A model generated the notes under the pieces. That model searched no databases. It was not told the origin of the DNA and worked only from the letters and a program-made list of their open reading frames with translations. DNA of 64,000 nucleotides from Thiotrichales bacterium (GTDB lineage Bacteria; Pseudomonadota; Gammaproteobacteria; Francisellales; CACEW01), in NCBI GenBank assembly GCA_947478175.1, contig CANJUQ010000003.1, positions 79,131-143,130 of the forward strand, given 5' to 3'. The position numbers and the translations under genes are program-made. This document shows, in pieces, positions 34,903 to 43,817 of this stretch (position 1 is its first letter; every line of letters begins with the position of its first letter).

Positions 34903-35829
34903 ATGAAGCTCATAAATAAAATTAATATTAAAGATTTTTATTCAACACAGAGCGTTATTACAGAACCTGGGGACCATGCGGCTTTATTTAAAAATTTACC
35001 CATTGAAGTGTCTGAGCTGTGCCGAACAATTCAGGGGTGGGTCATGCATATCGCCGACGAATCTCTTTTTGAATATAAGATCCCGTCAAAAGATTATGCT
35101 GAAATAGATAGTCGTTATGCGCGGGTTATTATTCAAAAAATCCTAGAAAAAAACCCTGGAAATTTAACGCAAACTCGAAACATTCAAGATCGAATCGTGG
35201 GTGTGTGTCGAGATATGGCATTGCTTGCCTGTTCTATTCTTCGATCAAGGGGGATTCCTGCACGGCTTCGTGTGGGCTTTTTTGATTATCTAATTCCAGG
35301 GATTTATTTAGATGAAATCTTTCTGGAATACTGGAGTGAGTCAAAAGAAAAATGGTGTATTGCCGATGTGCGAATGAGTCCAGAGCTCATAGAAAAATAT
35401 AAATTAAATATTGATTTTGATTTGTATGACATTCCTCCAGAGAAATTTATTTTCGCCGAACAAGCCTGGAATTTATGTCGAGAAGGAAAAATTAATCCTC
35501 GGCATATTGGTTCCAGAAAATTGCGTGGATTGTGGTACGTCAGAAATTCTCTCATTCAATCACTCGCAATGTTTAATAAAAAAGAAATCCTTTTTTGGGA
35601 TGCGTGGGGACCCATGTTACCCATGTTGACGTTAAAAAATGGGAAGCCAGATTTGCCAGAATCCCAATTAAAAATGCTAGATGAATTAAGTGATTTTCTA
35701 TTAAAAAATAGCCATGAACTAAGTGCAATCCAAACCTATTACCGAGAGCATCCAGATTTACAGGTGCCTAATCAGATCTTAGTGTGCAATCCTTTTTTAA
35801 AACCAGAATTAATTGAAGTATTTATGTGA
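34903..35829 (+). CDS. Transglutaminase-like protein with an altered catalytic triad
   Basis: 308 residues. A papain-like transglutaminase core spans about 95-160: Cys102 in 'VGVCRDMALLACSILRSRG', then 'IPARLRVGF', and Asp155 in 'WCIADVRM'. The triad histidine, normally in H-x-W-x-E, is replaced: the segment is YLDEIFLEYW, with Glu at that position. Transglutaminase-like proteins form amide bonds in a few biosynthetic pathways (AdmF in andrimid); this one would need a different base or acts as a binding protein. The remaining C-terminal 150 residues are not recognised. It is the last gene of the cluster, before a bidirectional terminator. Confidence 0.72.
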   Translation: MKLINKINIKDFYSTQSVITEPGDHAALFKNLPIEVSELCRTIQGWVMHIADESLFEYKIPSKDYAEIDSRYARVIIQKILEKNPGNLTQTRNIQDRIVGVCRDMALLACSILRSRGIPARLRVGFFDYLIPGIYLDEIFLEYWSESKEKWCIADVRMSPELIEKYKLNIDFDLYDIPPEKFIFAEQAWNLCREGKINPRHIGSRKLRGLWYVRNSLIQSLAMFNKKEILFWDAWGPMLPMLTLKNGKPDLPESQLKMLDELSDFLLKNSHELSAIQTYYREHPDLQVPNQILVCNPFLKPELIEVFM

Positions 35830-35857
35830 ATGATTTAAATAAAAAATCATTATTTTA
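35829..35857. terminator. Bidirectional terminator between the biosynthetic cluster and the dus gene
   Basis: AATGATTT (35829-35836) and AAATCATT (35844-35851) form an eight-pair stem, followed by ATTTTAT on the plus strand and preceded by A/T on the other side. It lies between two convergent genes. Confidence 0.6.
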
Positions 35858-35869
35858 TGTTGTATATAT

Positions 35870-36850
35870 CTATATAAAATATTGTTTTGTTAGCTCAGAC
35901 ATCTCATGAAAACTTATTATTTTTTGCGCTTGCTCCGTTAACTCTAAGCAAAGAGTTAAAGATCGGCCGTAATATTTAATGAGTTTTCTCGATTGTAAAA
36001 CAGCGATTTTCTCGCCTTCTAAATTAATTAATCCAGACAGATGTTCTAGAAATAATTCCCCAATTTTTTCAATCGAGGGCTGGGTAAAAATTTTACCGTC
36101 AGACTCTGTTTGGATTTGTTTAAATAACCAGGGTTGTCCGACAGAGGCTCTGGCGATCATGACGCCTGCAGCCCCTGTATTTTTAAGTAAAGATAAAGTC
36201 GACGCCGTGTCATGCGCATCACCATTAGCCATAACAGGAATCTCTAGTTTTGAAATAATTTCAGCGATGGGGTCTTGTTGGCACGGAATATCATAGCCTT
36301 CTGTCCAATGACGCCCATGGATAGTAATAAAATCAACCCCGGCTTCTTGGGCTATCAGAGCAGCAGTAAGACTGTTTTGAGTATTTTGATCAATGCGAAT
36401 TTTGATAGAAATAGGAATGTGATTTTGAGTGGCTGATTTCATGGCCATAATTAATTTTTTAAGCAGCTCTGGGTTTTCTAATAATTTAGACCCCGCACCT
36501 TTTTGTCTGATTTTGCTCACAGGACAGCCGCAATTTAAGTCAATTAGATCCGCCCCAAAACCAATGACTCGTTCGACGGCTTTTGAAAGATCTGCGGGAT
36601 CAGTCCCAGAGAGTTGAAAACACACGGGGCCTTCTTGTGGGTCTTTAAAAGAAAATCGAGGGCTTATCTTTGATTGAGTCGCAAGGTTTTTAGCAGAAAG
36701 CATCTCTGTATAACAAAAAGCAGGTTGGCCATGCTGATTCGCTAAGACTCTGAGAGGCGCACAGCTATAACCGGCCAGAGGGCCTTGGGTTAAGTTATTA
36801 GGGAATAATTTGTTACCTAGCTTGAGAGGTCTGATAAGAGATGTGTTCAT
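35870..36850 (-). CDS. tRNA-dihydrouridine synthase
   Basis: FMN enzyme that reduces uridine to dihydrouridine in tRNA D-loops, 326 residues. The N-terminus 'TQGPLAGYSCAPLR' binds flavin. 'LIDLNCGCPVSKIRQKGAGSKLL' carries the catalytic cysteine (second Cys of NCGCP). 'HGRHWTEGY', 'PVMANGDAHD' and 'GVMIARASVGQPWLF' follow, as in Dus proteins. The order of signatures resembles DusB more than DusA or DusC, but the first block is divergent, so I leave the class open. It is the downstream gene of a minus-strand set with rnfB and metG. Confidence 0.92.
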   Translation of the reverse strand: MNTSLIRPLKLGNKLFPNNLTQGPLAGYSCAPLRVLANQHGQPAFCYTEMLSAKNLATQSKISPRFSFKDPQEGPVCFQLSGTDPADLSKAVERVIGFGADLIDLNCGCPVSKIRQKGAGSKLLENPELLKKLIMAMKSATQNHIPISIKIRIDQNTQNSLTAALIAQEAGVDFITIHGRHWTEGYDIPCQQDPIAEIISKLEIPVMANGDAHDTASTLSLLKNTGAAGVMIARASVGQPWLFKQIQTESDGKIFTQPSIEKIGELFLEHLSGLINLEGEKIAVLQSRKLIKYYGRSLTLCLELTEQAQKIISFHEMSELTKQYFI

Positions 36851-36859
36851 AATTTTTTT

Positions 36860-36887
36860 ATTTTTTATTTTTTATTTTTTATTTTTT
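36860..36887. repeat. Heptamer ATTTTTT tandem repeat at the rnfB end
   Basis: A heptamer repeat with A at every seventh position. The rnfB stop codon lies within it, so repeat slippage would alter the last lysines. Confidence 0.6.
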
Positions 36888-37498
36888 TCTAGCGCTCTTA
36901 ATAATGCTTCCTGAATAAACACTATTTTTTCTTCTTGGGTTTGTTCTGGATTAATGATTTGGGCTTTATGTAATGCATGTTTTCTTTTTTTCTGGTCCGC
37001 TAATTTTTTTAATCTTAATTCCCGAGATTTCATGCGATCTCTGGACTCATGAGCCTGAGCATAAAAATCAGCGTTAGATAAATCACTGGGCTGTTTTGGA
37101 TTAATAACCATGTCAATACAATCAACAGGACAAGGTGCAACACATAAACCACAGCCAGTGCATAAATCTGTCAACACGGTATGCATAAGTTTCCCAGAGC
37201 CGACAATCGCATCGACAGGACACGCCTGAATGCACTTGGTACAGCCAATACAGTCAGACTCTCGAATAAACGCTAATTCCCAAGGACCTTCGATGCCATT
37301 GTCTGGATTTAAATCTAATGGCTTGCGATTAAGTAATTGGGAGAGCTGATTAATCACGCGAGTCCCACCCGGTGGGCATTGATTATGTGGGGCGCCGTCT
37401 AACATAGCTTGAGCATAAGGAAGACAGCCCCCATGACCACATTGGCCGCATTGGGTTTGGGGTAGCAAGTTATCAATGTCATAAAGAGAGGGTTTCAT
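36872..37498 (-). CDS. rnfB: RnfB-like iron-sulfur protein without membrane anchor
   Basis: 208-residue electron carrier. The N-terminal Fe-S domain has '[19 protein letters not shown]' with the later Cys in 'HNQCPPGG' (4Fe-4S). Two ferredoxin clusters follow: '[12 protein letters not shown]' and '[12 protein letters not shown]'. RnfB of the Rnf/Rsx complex starts with a transmembrane helix; this one starts [14 protein letters not shown] and has none. No rnfA, C, D, G or E is near. It is therefore a soluble orphan of the RnfB family; its partners are unknown. A basic, helical C-terminal extension (about 150-208) is unusual. It lies between metG and the dus gene, 21 and about 70 bases away. 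Confidence 0.88.
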   Translation of the reverse strand: MKPSLYDIDNLLPQTQCGQCGHGGCLPYAQAMLDGAPHNQCPPGGTRVINQLSQLLNRKPLDLNPDNGIEGPWELAFIRESDCIGCTKCIQACPVDAIVGSGKLMHTVLTDLCTGCGLCVAPCPVDCIDMVINPKQPSDLSNADFYAQAHESRDRMKSRELRLKKLADQKKRKHALHKAQIINPEQTQEEKIVFIQEALLRALEKNKK

Positions 37499-37520
37499 TT
37501 TTTATTTTATTTATTTTTTT

Positions 37521-37580
37521 TGATTAATTTTTATTAATTTTTATTAATTTTTATTAATTTTTATTAATTTTTATTGATTT
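37521..37580. repeat. 10-base tandem repeat (TTATTAATTT) at the metG end
   Basis: TTATTAATTT is repeated four times exactly (37531-37570), with one imperfect copy on each side. The last imperfect copy overlaps the stop region of metG and encodes its final Asn-Gln-Asn-Gln. Confidence 0.75.
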
Positions 37581-39262
37581 TGATTTACCAATGTTTTGAT
37601 TTGTTCAGGGTCAATCCGGGTTAACAAAGGTGTAAAAACAGAAATCTTATGGGCCAAAAGAGGCTTCTGTGCATCCACAAACCTCAGCTCGCCAGCGTTT
37701 AAAAACAGCTCAGCTTTTTTGACTAGCTCTGGCAAAACAGGTTTGAGATAAACACATAGCTGATAAAAATTATTTAAAGCCTGAGTACAAACTGCTTGGA
37801 CTAAATATTTTTTCTCGGGATCTTTAGCTAAAGACCAAGGCGCTTGCTGTTCGATAAATTGATTCACCTGATCCGCTAGTCCCATGATGATTCGCATGGC
37901 TTTTGAAGTATTTCGAGTTTCATAGGCTTCTGAAATTTCAGTGCTTGCTTCTGCAAGGGTGTTAAATAAGCCTGGATTTATCAGTTGATCGGATAGCTGA
38001 CCATCGAATAATTTATTTAAAAACCCAGCAGTACGAGAAGCAATATTGACAAATTTACCCACTAAATCGCTATTACATCGGAGGGTGAAATCTTCCAAGT
38101 TTAAATCAATGTCTTCTAAAGAATCATTTAATTTTGCTGCATAGTAATAACGAAGAGTTTCTGGATTGGTTTTTTCTAAGAAATCTAACGCTGTAATAAA
38201 AGTCCCACGAGATTTTGACATTTTTTCGCCATTGATAGTCACGAAACCATGGACGGGCACGCCGGTGGGTAAACGATAATCGGCGCTTTTTAAAACAGCG
38301 GGCCAAAAGAGAGTATGAAAATAAGCAATGTCTTTACCAATAAAATGATAAAGCTCGGTGGGGCTGTCAGATTTAAAATAATGGTCAAAATTAATATTTG
38401 GATGTTGATCACAGTAATTTTTAAAAGAAGCCAAATAGCCAATGGGGGCATCTAGCCAAACATAAAAATATTTGCCCGGAGCCCCTGGGATTTCAAAACC
38501 AAAATAGGGCGAATCACGAGAGATATCCCAGTCTTTTAAACCCGCTTCAAACCATTCTTGGAGTTTATTTTTAAGAGATTCTTGCAGATGAGCATCCGCC
38601 ATCCATTGTTTTAAAAAAGTTTCATAGTGACCCAGCTGGAAAAAATAATGGATCGATTTTTTAAAACTGGGGGCTTTGCCAGAGATTTGAGAAATAGGAT
38701 TAATCACTTCTTTGGGGTCATAAGTCGCACCGCATTTTTCACAAGAATCACCATATTGGTCAGATGCTTTGCAACGAGGGCAGGTGCCTTTAATAAAACG
38801 ATCTGGCAAGAACATTTGAGCTTCGTCGTCAAAAGCCTGTTCAATTTCGCGAGCGAGAATATCGCCTTTTTTTTGAAGTGTTTGATAAATATCGCCAGAG
38901 AGTTTTTGGTTTTCTGGAGAGTGAGTGCTGTAAAAATTATCGAGAGAAATCCCGAAAGAATTTAAATCCGATTTTTGCAACGCCATGATTTCTTGAACCA
39001 TGTCTGCTGGATCTTGATGCCGTTCTTTGGCTTTGAGCATGATGGGGGTGCCGTGTGTATCACCACCGCAAATAAAATAACACTCATGGCCGTTCATTCT
39101 TAAAAATCGAACCCAAATGTCTGTTTGAATAAAACCTAGCATGTGACCCAGGTGTAACGGCCCATTGGCATAAGGTAATGCGTAAGTTACCAAGATTTGT
39201 CTTGAATTTTGTTTTGAGATTTTTTGGAAATTTTCAGGATTTTTAGGGGAAGATAAATTCAT
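37571..39262 (-). CDS. metG: Methionyl-tRNA synthetase
   Basis: Class I synthetase for tRNA-Met, about 563 residues from the ATG at 39262 (a TTG at 39277 is also in frame). 'YALPYANGPLHLGHMLGFIQ' has the HIGH motif as HLGH; a four-cysteine zinc knuckle follows ('CPRCKASDQYGDSCEKC' near 140), and the 'GEKMSKSRGTF' KMSKS loop is near 330. The helical anticodon-binding domain ends the protein. E. coli MetG has an additional C-terminal dimerisation domain of about 100 residues that is missing here, as in many smaller bacterial forms. The gene is first in a minus-strand run towards rnfB and dus. Confidence 0.96.
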   Translation of the reverse strand: MNLSSPKNPENFQKISKQNSRQILVTYALPYANGPLHLGHMLGFIQTDIWVRFLRMNGHECYFICGGDTHGTPIMLKAKERHQDPADMVQEIMALQKSDLNSFGISLDNFYSTHSPENQKLSGDIYQTLQKKGDILAREIEQAFDDEAQMFLPDRFIKGTCPRCKASDQYGDSCEKCGATYDPKEVINPISQISGKAPSFKKSIHYFFQLGHYETFLKQWMADAHLQESLKNKLQEWFEAGLKDWDISRDSPYFGFEIPGAPGKYFYVWLDAPIGYLASFKNYCDQHPNINFDHYFKSDSPTELYHFIGKDIAYFHTLFWPAVLKSADYRLPTGVPVHGFVTINGEKMSKSRGTFITALDFLEKTNPETLRYYYAAKLNDSLEDIDLNLEDFTLRCNSDLVGKFVNIASRTAGFLNKLFDGQLSDQLINPGLFNTLAEASTEISEAYETRNTSKAMRIIMGLADQVNQFIEQQAPWSLAKDPEKKYLVQAVCTQALNNFYQLCVYLKPVLPELVKKAELFLNAGELRFVDAQKPLLAHKISVFTPLLTRIDPEQIKTLVNQNQ

Positions 39263-39340
39263 AAAAAAATCAGCCAAAGGGGAAAAAGGCGCCGATTATA
39301 AAGATTTAGAGGGGGGGATGCTATGGATTAATTTTGGTGA

Positions 39341-40162
39341 TTAATCTGAAATAATCCTGATTTCCCTTTGCGGATAAGGCATCGAAATTTGATTGGCATC
39401 AAAAATCTTTTTAGCCGCTTCAGTCAGTGCAAAAACAGTCTGGCTGTAATCATCCTGTTTAACCCAAGCGCGTAGTAACAAATTGACACTGCTGTCGGCT
39501 AAACCTTGGACAAAGGCCATTGGTTTTGGATCTGTCAGAACCTGTTTGTCTGATTCTGCAATAGTTAATAAAAGAGCTTTGGCATGGTCAATATCGTCGT
39601 TATAGCTAATACCAATGGAGAGATTGATTCGACGGGTTTTATTCTTAGTAAAATTAATAATTTTACTATTTAAAACTTGGTTATTAGGCAAAGTAACTTC
39701 TTGGTTGTCAGACGTGGTTACAATGGTGTACAGCAACGTAACTTTATTGACGACGCCCTGAATTCCACAGACTTCAACGGTGTCGCCATAACGAAAGGGG
39801 TGGGTTCCTACGAGAATCATTCCAGCGGTTAATTGGGAAATAGAATCCTTGAGAGAATAACCAATGGCCAAAGTACTGGCGCCGAGTATGGCGGCTAAAG
39901 AAGTCGTTTGGATGCCAATTTTGGATAAGAAAGCAATCAGGACAATGGCTAAAACAGCGTAATAAACTATTTCGCTGACAAACGTCGCGACAGTTTTATC
40001 CACGCGTTTGGTGGGGAGGAGCTTAAGAGTAAATTTTTTGAGTAATCGTGCGACATACCAGCCAATAACCAGAATTAACACGGCTCCAATAAATTGAATC
40101 GCGTAGGACAAAAGGGTATTAAGAAAATCATCGGAAAGCCTTGAGAAATTAATAGAAAACAT
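39341..40162 (-). CDS. Small-conductance mechanosensitive channel (MscS family)
   Basis: Inner-membrane pressure-release valve, 273 residues. Three transmembrane helices lie within the first 110 residues, and the pore helix TM3 is the Gly/Ala-rich 'AAILGASTLAIGYSLKDSIS' near 90-110. It is followed by the MscS beta domain ('GTHPFRYGDTVEVCGIQGVV', 'LPNNQVLNSKIINFT') and a C-terminal alpha/beta vestibule. Length and layout match E. coli MscS (286). It is transcribed away from uup. Confidence 0.95.
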   Translation of the reverse strand: MFSINFSRLSDDFLNTLLSYAIQFIGAVLILVIGWYVARLLKKFTLKLLPTKRVDKTVATFVSEIVYYAVLAIVLIAFLSKIGIQTTSLAAILGASTLAIGYSLKDSISQLTAGMILVGTHPFRYGDTVEVCGIQGVVNKVTLLYTIVTTSDNQEVTLPNNQVLNSKIINFTKNKTRRINLSIGISYNDDIDHAKALLLTIAESDKQVLTDPKPMAFVQGLADSSVNLLLRAWVKQDDYSQTVFALTEAAKKIFDANQISMPYPQREIRIISD

Positions 40163-40342
40163 GGGGAAGCCCTCTTAATTCATGAACGTCTAATCAAAAA
40201 GAGGGCGGAGTATATCGAAGATTTGTTGTCAAAATAAAAAATTATTTACATAAACCCATACAGAATTTAATTTCCCTTGCAGCTCCCAACTCCAGACTGG
40301 ATAATCCGGCCCCATTTTTTCAATTTTTATTGAGTATTTCCC

Positions 40343-42283
40343 TTGGCTTTATTGGTTTTAAAAGAAATTCACCTGCATTTTGGCCCCCAAGTTATTTTTG
40401 ACGGGGCAAATTTATCCATCGAAAAAGGTGAAAGAATTTGTCTTGTCGGTCGTAATGGCGCGGGGAAAACTACTTTATTTAAGTTGATTCTGGGTGAAGT
40501 CCAGCCTGATGAAGGCGAAGTCCAAAGAATTAATGGCCTGAAAGTCTGTGCTTTAGATCAAGAAGTTCCCCAATCACTGAATGGCCTGATTTTTAATATT
40601 GTCTTATCTGGTTTTGGTGAAGCGGGAGATCTAATTGCCCAATATGAAAAACTGATTCATGACAGCATGTTGGACCCCTCAGAGAAAATTCTAGAAAAAC
40701 TCGGTGAGGTTCAACATGAAATAGATGCCCGGCAAGCCTGGGGATTGCATCAAAAAGTCCATACCGTGTTGTCTAAATTAAGCCTGCCTGGAGATGTTTT
40801 ATTTGAAAGCCTTTCTGGGGGAATGCGTCGTCGAGTGATGTTAGCCAAAGCCTTGGTTCAAGAGCCAGATTTATTAATCTTGGATGAGCCGACTAACCAT
40901 TTAGATATTCAATCTGTTGAATGGCTCGAACAATTTTTGCCCCAGTACGAAGGCAGTGTTTTATTTATTACCCATGATCGAAGATTCTTACAAAACGTCG
41001 CTAAAAGAATTATTGAATTAGATAGGGGGTGTTTACAAAGCTTTGATGGCTCTTATCAGCAATTTTTAGAACATAAAGAAGCTCAGTTAGATGCTGAAGA
41101 AAAACAAAATGCTTTATTTGATAAAAGATTAGCCGAAGAAGAAGTTTGGATTCGCCAAGGGGTCAAAGCCAGAAGAACTCGCAGTGAAGGTCGTGTCAAA
41201 GCTTTAATTCAAATGCGACAAGAATTTTCTGAGCGTCGTAATGTCACTAAATCAGCGGATATGCAGGCATCAGGAGCTGAGAAGTCAGGCAAAAAAGTCT
41301 TAGAAGCTAAAAATATTACCTATGTCACGGATGATGGAAAAATTATTTTTAAAGATTTTTCTTGTTTAGTTCATAGAGGTGACCGTATTGGGATTCTGGG
41401 TCCCAATGGTTGTGGTAAAAGTACTTTGTTAAATACTTTATTAGGACAATTGAAGCCGACATCGGGCATTGTCACTCAAGGGACTGATTTGCAGATTGCT
41501 TATTTTGATCAGCTGAGAGATCAGTTAGATGATAATAAAAACCTGGTTGAAAATATTGGCGCGGGGTCTGAATTTATTGAATTGAATGGTAAACGAATTC
41601 ATATTTTGGGTTATCTGAGAAGATATCTATTTGCGCCAGAACGAGCTCGAGAACGTGTTGCCATGTTGTCTGGGGGTGAAAGAAATCGGGCGCTATTGGC
41701 TAGAATTTTTAGTAAACCTTCGAATGTTTTGGTTTTGGATGAGCCAACAAACGATTTAGATATCGAATCTTTAGAGCTTTTAGAAGAAGTCTTAATGGAA
41801 TATTCGGGGACGATATTGCTGGTCAGCCATGATCGGGAATTTTTAGATCATGTGGTGACTAGTACGTTAGCGTTTGAAGAAAATGGAAAAATTGAACAGT
41901 ACATTGGTGGCTATCAAGATTGGTTAAGACAAAGCAAAACCAGAAATCGCGAGTTAAATTCTCCTGAGATTAAAATCAGGGGGAAAGATAAGGGCAAAGA
42001 TAAAAATAAAGATAAAGAAATTTCCAAAGAAAAAAGCGTGAGCGCTGAGATTGAAAAGAGTGAAGCCAAAAGAAAACTTTCTATTCCAGAGCGCCAAAGA
42101 CTAGAAAAAATCCCGGGTGAAATAGATCTGAAAGAAGCTGAGATTTCAAAACTAGAAGCCAAATTGTCTGATCCCGTTTTTTGTCAGAAAGAAATTAATT
42201 CGATTGGGAAGTTAAGCCAGGAATTAAAAAAAGCGCAGGAAGCATTGGCGGGGTTATATCAAGAGTGGGAATCCCTAATGTGA
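40343..42283 (+). CDS. uup: ABC-F ATPase Uup
   Basis: Cytoplasmic tandem ATPase without membrane domain, 646 residues. The first nucleotide-binding domain has Walker A 'LVGRNGAGKTTLF' and signature 'LSGGMRRRVMLAKAL' with 'LLILDEPTNHLDI'. The second has 'GPNGCGKSTLLN', 'LSGGERNRALLARIF' and 'LVLDEPTNDLDI'. A lysine-rich linker (KDKGKDKNKDK) leads to the C-terminal coiled coil that binds branched DNA in Uup. The start is TTG at 40343, giving MALLVLKEIHLHFG, which matches the family N-terminus (MALL-x-L-x-x-x-H-L-x-F). ABC-F proteins act on ribosomes and Uup affects transposon excision. Confidence 0.95.
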   Translation: MALLVLKEIHLHFGPQVIFDGANLSIEKGERICLVGRNGAGKTTLFKLILGEVQPDEGEVQRINGLKVCALDQEVPQSLNGLIFNIVLSGFGEAGDLIAQYEKLIHDSMLDPSEKILEKLGEVQHEIDARQAWGLHQKVHTVLSKLSLPGDVLFESLSGGMRRRVMLAKALVQEPDLLILDEPTNHLDIQSVEWLEQFLPQYEGSVLFITHDRRFLQNVAKRIIELDRGCLQSFDGSYQQFLEHKEAQLDAEEKQNALFDKRLAEEEVWIRQGVKARRTRSEGRVKALIQMRQEFSERRNVTKSADMQASGAEKSGKKVLEAKNITYVTDDGKIIFKDFSCLVHRGDRIGILGPNGCGKSTLLNTLLGQLKPTSGIVTQGTDLQIAYFDQLRDQLDDNKNLVENIGAGSEFIELNGKRIHILGYLRRYLFAPERARERVAMLSGGERNRALLARIFSKPSNVLVLDEPTNDLDIESLELLEEVLMEYSGTILLVSHDREFLDHVVTSTLAFEENGKIEQYIGGYQDWLRQSKTRNRELNSPEIKIRGKDKGKDKNKDKEISKEKSVSAEIEKSEAKRKLSIPERQRLEKIPGEIDLKEAEISKLEAKLSDPVFCQKEINSIGKLSQELKKAQEALAGLYQEWESLM

Positions 42284-42313
42284 TAATGACACCCTGTGTT
42301 GCCTGATGCTTCT

Positions 42314-42340
42314 GTAGGGGCGGACCAATGTGTCCGCCCC
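42314..42340 (+). repeat. GTAG-type REP palindrome, first of an opposed pair
   Basis: GTAG head at 42314, then GGGGCGGAC-caatgt-GTCCGCCCC, a nine-pair stem. It forms an opposed pair with the copy at 42367-42392 between the convergent ends of uup and xseA, a typical REP arrangement (BIME-like). Confidence 0.8.
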
Positions 42341-42366
42341 CATGATCGGTGGCAGGTGATTATCGA

Positions 42367-42392
42367 GGGCGGACACATAGGTCCGCCCCTGA
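42367..42392 (-). repeat. GTAG-type REP palindrome, second of an opposed pair
   Basis: GGGCGGAC-acatag-GTCCGCCC stem. On the minus strand it reads GTCAGGGGCGGACC, so the head is degenerate (GTCA). The 26 bases between the two members contain CATGATCGGT, which also follows the copy at 47531. Confidence 0.75.
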
Positions 42393-42410
42393 CATCATTT
42401 TTAGACGAGC

Positions 42411-43697
42411 CTATCCGACCACCCGACAGGTAATTTTCCCATCTGACATTGTCAGCCATAAAATTTGATCTTTCTGAATGTCTTGAACACTCGTTATCAC
42501 ATGGCCTGTTTGAGCATCTTGAGTGATTGAAAATCCGCGCCTAAGGGTATTAATGGGCCCAAGGGTTTCTAATTTAGATAAACAATAAGCCAGATTATTT
42601 TTATGATTTTTTAAAATTGTTTCTATGTTTTTAAAAAGAGCTTGTTTTAACAAATTTTGTTTTTCTAGAGATTTTTTAATTTGTTCATGGGGTGCTAGGT
42701 GCTGAAGTTTAATTTTTAATAATTGGTGAGTTGAAAGGGATGATTGGTATTGTTTAAACATAGCTTGAGTTAGGCGTTGATTTAAATTTTTCCAGCGTTG
42801 GTGATAAACCGAGATTTGATGAATTAATATTTGACGGCATTGAGAAATTTGAAGATTAATTTTTTGCAAGATTTCTCGGCAATCAGGTGTGAGTAATTCA
42901 GCCGCCGCCGACGGCGTAGCCGCTCGGAGATCAGCCACAAAATCACTGAGGCTAAAGTCAATTTCATGACCCACAGCACTGACAATAGGAAGCTGTGACT
43001 GCAAGATTTCTAAACACAGGGCTTCGTTATTAAACGCCCATAAATCTTCTAAAGATCCTCCACCTCGAGTTAATAATAAACAGTCACAAGTTAAATCTTG
43101 ATTGGCTCTTTGAAGTGCTTTGATAATTTGTTTGGGAGCTTCCTCGCCTTGAACCTGGGTGTCATACACAAAAATAGACAGCAGGGGCCATCGGCGTTTA
43201 ATGACACTCAAAATATCTTGCAAGGCAGCGCCAGTATTCGAAGTAATGATTCCCAATGTTTTAATATTTTTAGGAATAGTTTTTTTTCTAGCTAAGTCAA
43301 AATAACCCAAGGCTGAAAACTTCTTTTTGAGCCTTTCAAATTCTTGTTGTAAAGCCCCTTCGCCTTGAAGAGTCAGCTGGTCAATGATCAGTTGATAATC
43401 GCCGCGTTCGGAATAAAGACTGAGCTTGCCTCGAACTAAGACTTGCATGCCATCAAAGGGTTTTATTTTTAAGCCCCATTGTTTTTGGCGAAAAAAAGCA
43501 CAGCGAATCTGAGCGTCAGAATCTTTAAGCGTGAAATAAAAATGACCTGAACTGGGCTGAGAAAAATTAGAGATTTCGCCGGTTACCCAAGTATTCGAAA
43601 AATTTTGTTCGAGATAATTTTTAATGACTGTATTGAGTTGTTTGACGGTGAATACAGTCTCAGAGGGTGATGGGGTATTGGCTTCAATAGAGAACAT
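42411..43697 (-). CDS. xseA: Exodeoxyribonuclease VII large subunit
   Basis: Catalytic subunit of the single-strand exonuclease ExoVII, about 428 residues. An N-terminal OB fold holds 'WVTGEISNFSQPSSGHFYFTLKD' (shown in parts: GEISNF, GHFYFTLKD). The catalytic region has 'LGIITSNTGAALQDI', 'LLTRGGGSLEDLWAFN' and 'VSAVGHEIDFSLSDFVADLRAATPSAA' (in short: VGHEIDFSLSDFVAD). A long coiled coil follows. I chose the ATG at 43697 because residues from it match the family N-terminus; a longer frame begins at 43745. The small subunit xseB is not in the window. Confidence 0.95.
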   Translation of the reverse strand: MFSIEANTPSPSETVFTVKQLNTVIKNYLEQNFSNTWVTGEISNFSQPSSGHFYFTLKDSDAQIRCAFFRQKQWGLKIKPFDGMQVLVRGKLSLYSERGDYQLIIDQLTLQGEGALQQEFERLKKKFSALGYFDLARKKTIPKNIKTLGIITSNTGAALQDILSVIKRRWPLLSIFVYDTQVQGEEAPKQIIKALQRANQDLTCDCLLLTRGGGSLEDLWAFNNEALCLEILQSQLPIVSAVGHEIDFSLSDFVADLRAATPSAAAELLTPDCREILQKINLQISQCRQILIHQISVYHQRWKNLNQRLTQAMFKQYQSSLSTHQLLKIKLQHLAPHEQIKKSLEKQNLLKQALFKNIETILKNHKNNLAYCLSKLETLGPINTLRRGFSITQDAQTGHVITSVQDIQKDQILWLTMSDGKITCRVVG

Positions 43698-43817
43698 GAT
43701 TTTTAAAAAATTTAACCCTAGAAAATAGGCGGCGGACCGTAGCATTAATGGTGGGTATCTTCAATGAATGATTAATACACCCATGAATTCAAATCCAAAA
43801 ACCAGTAATATTTTTTT

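Noticed and set aside
36860..36887. Poly-T tract as a terminator for rnfB
   Set aside because: It is a heptamer microsatellite without a stem and lies across the stop codon.
37521..37580. Regular 10-base repeats that could be an iteron origin or CRISPR-like array
   Set aside because: Units are only 10 bases of A/T with no spacers and no DnaA boxes or replication genes nearby; they extend into metG.
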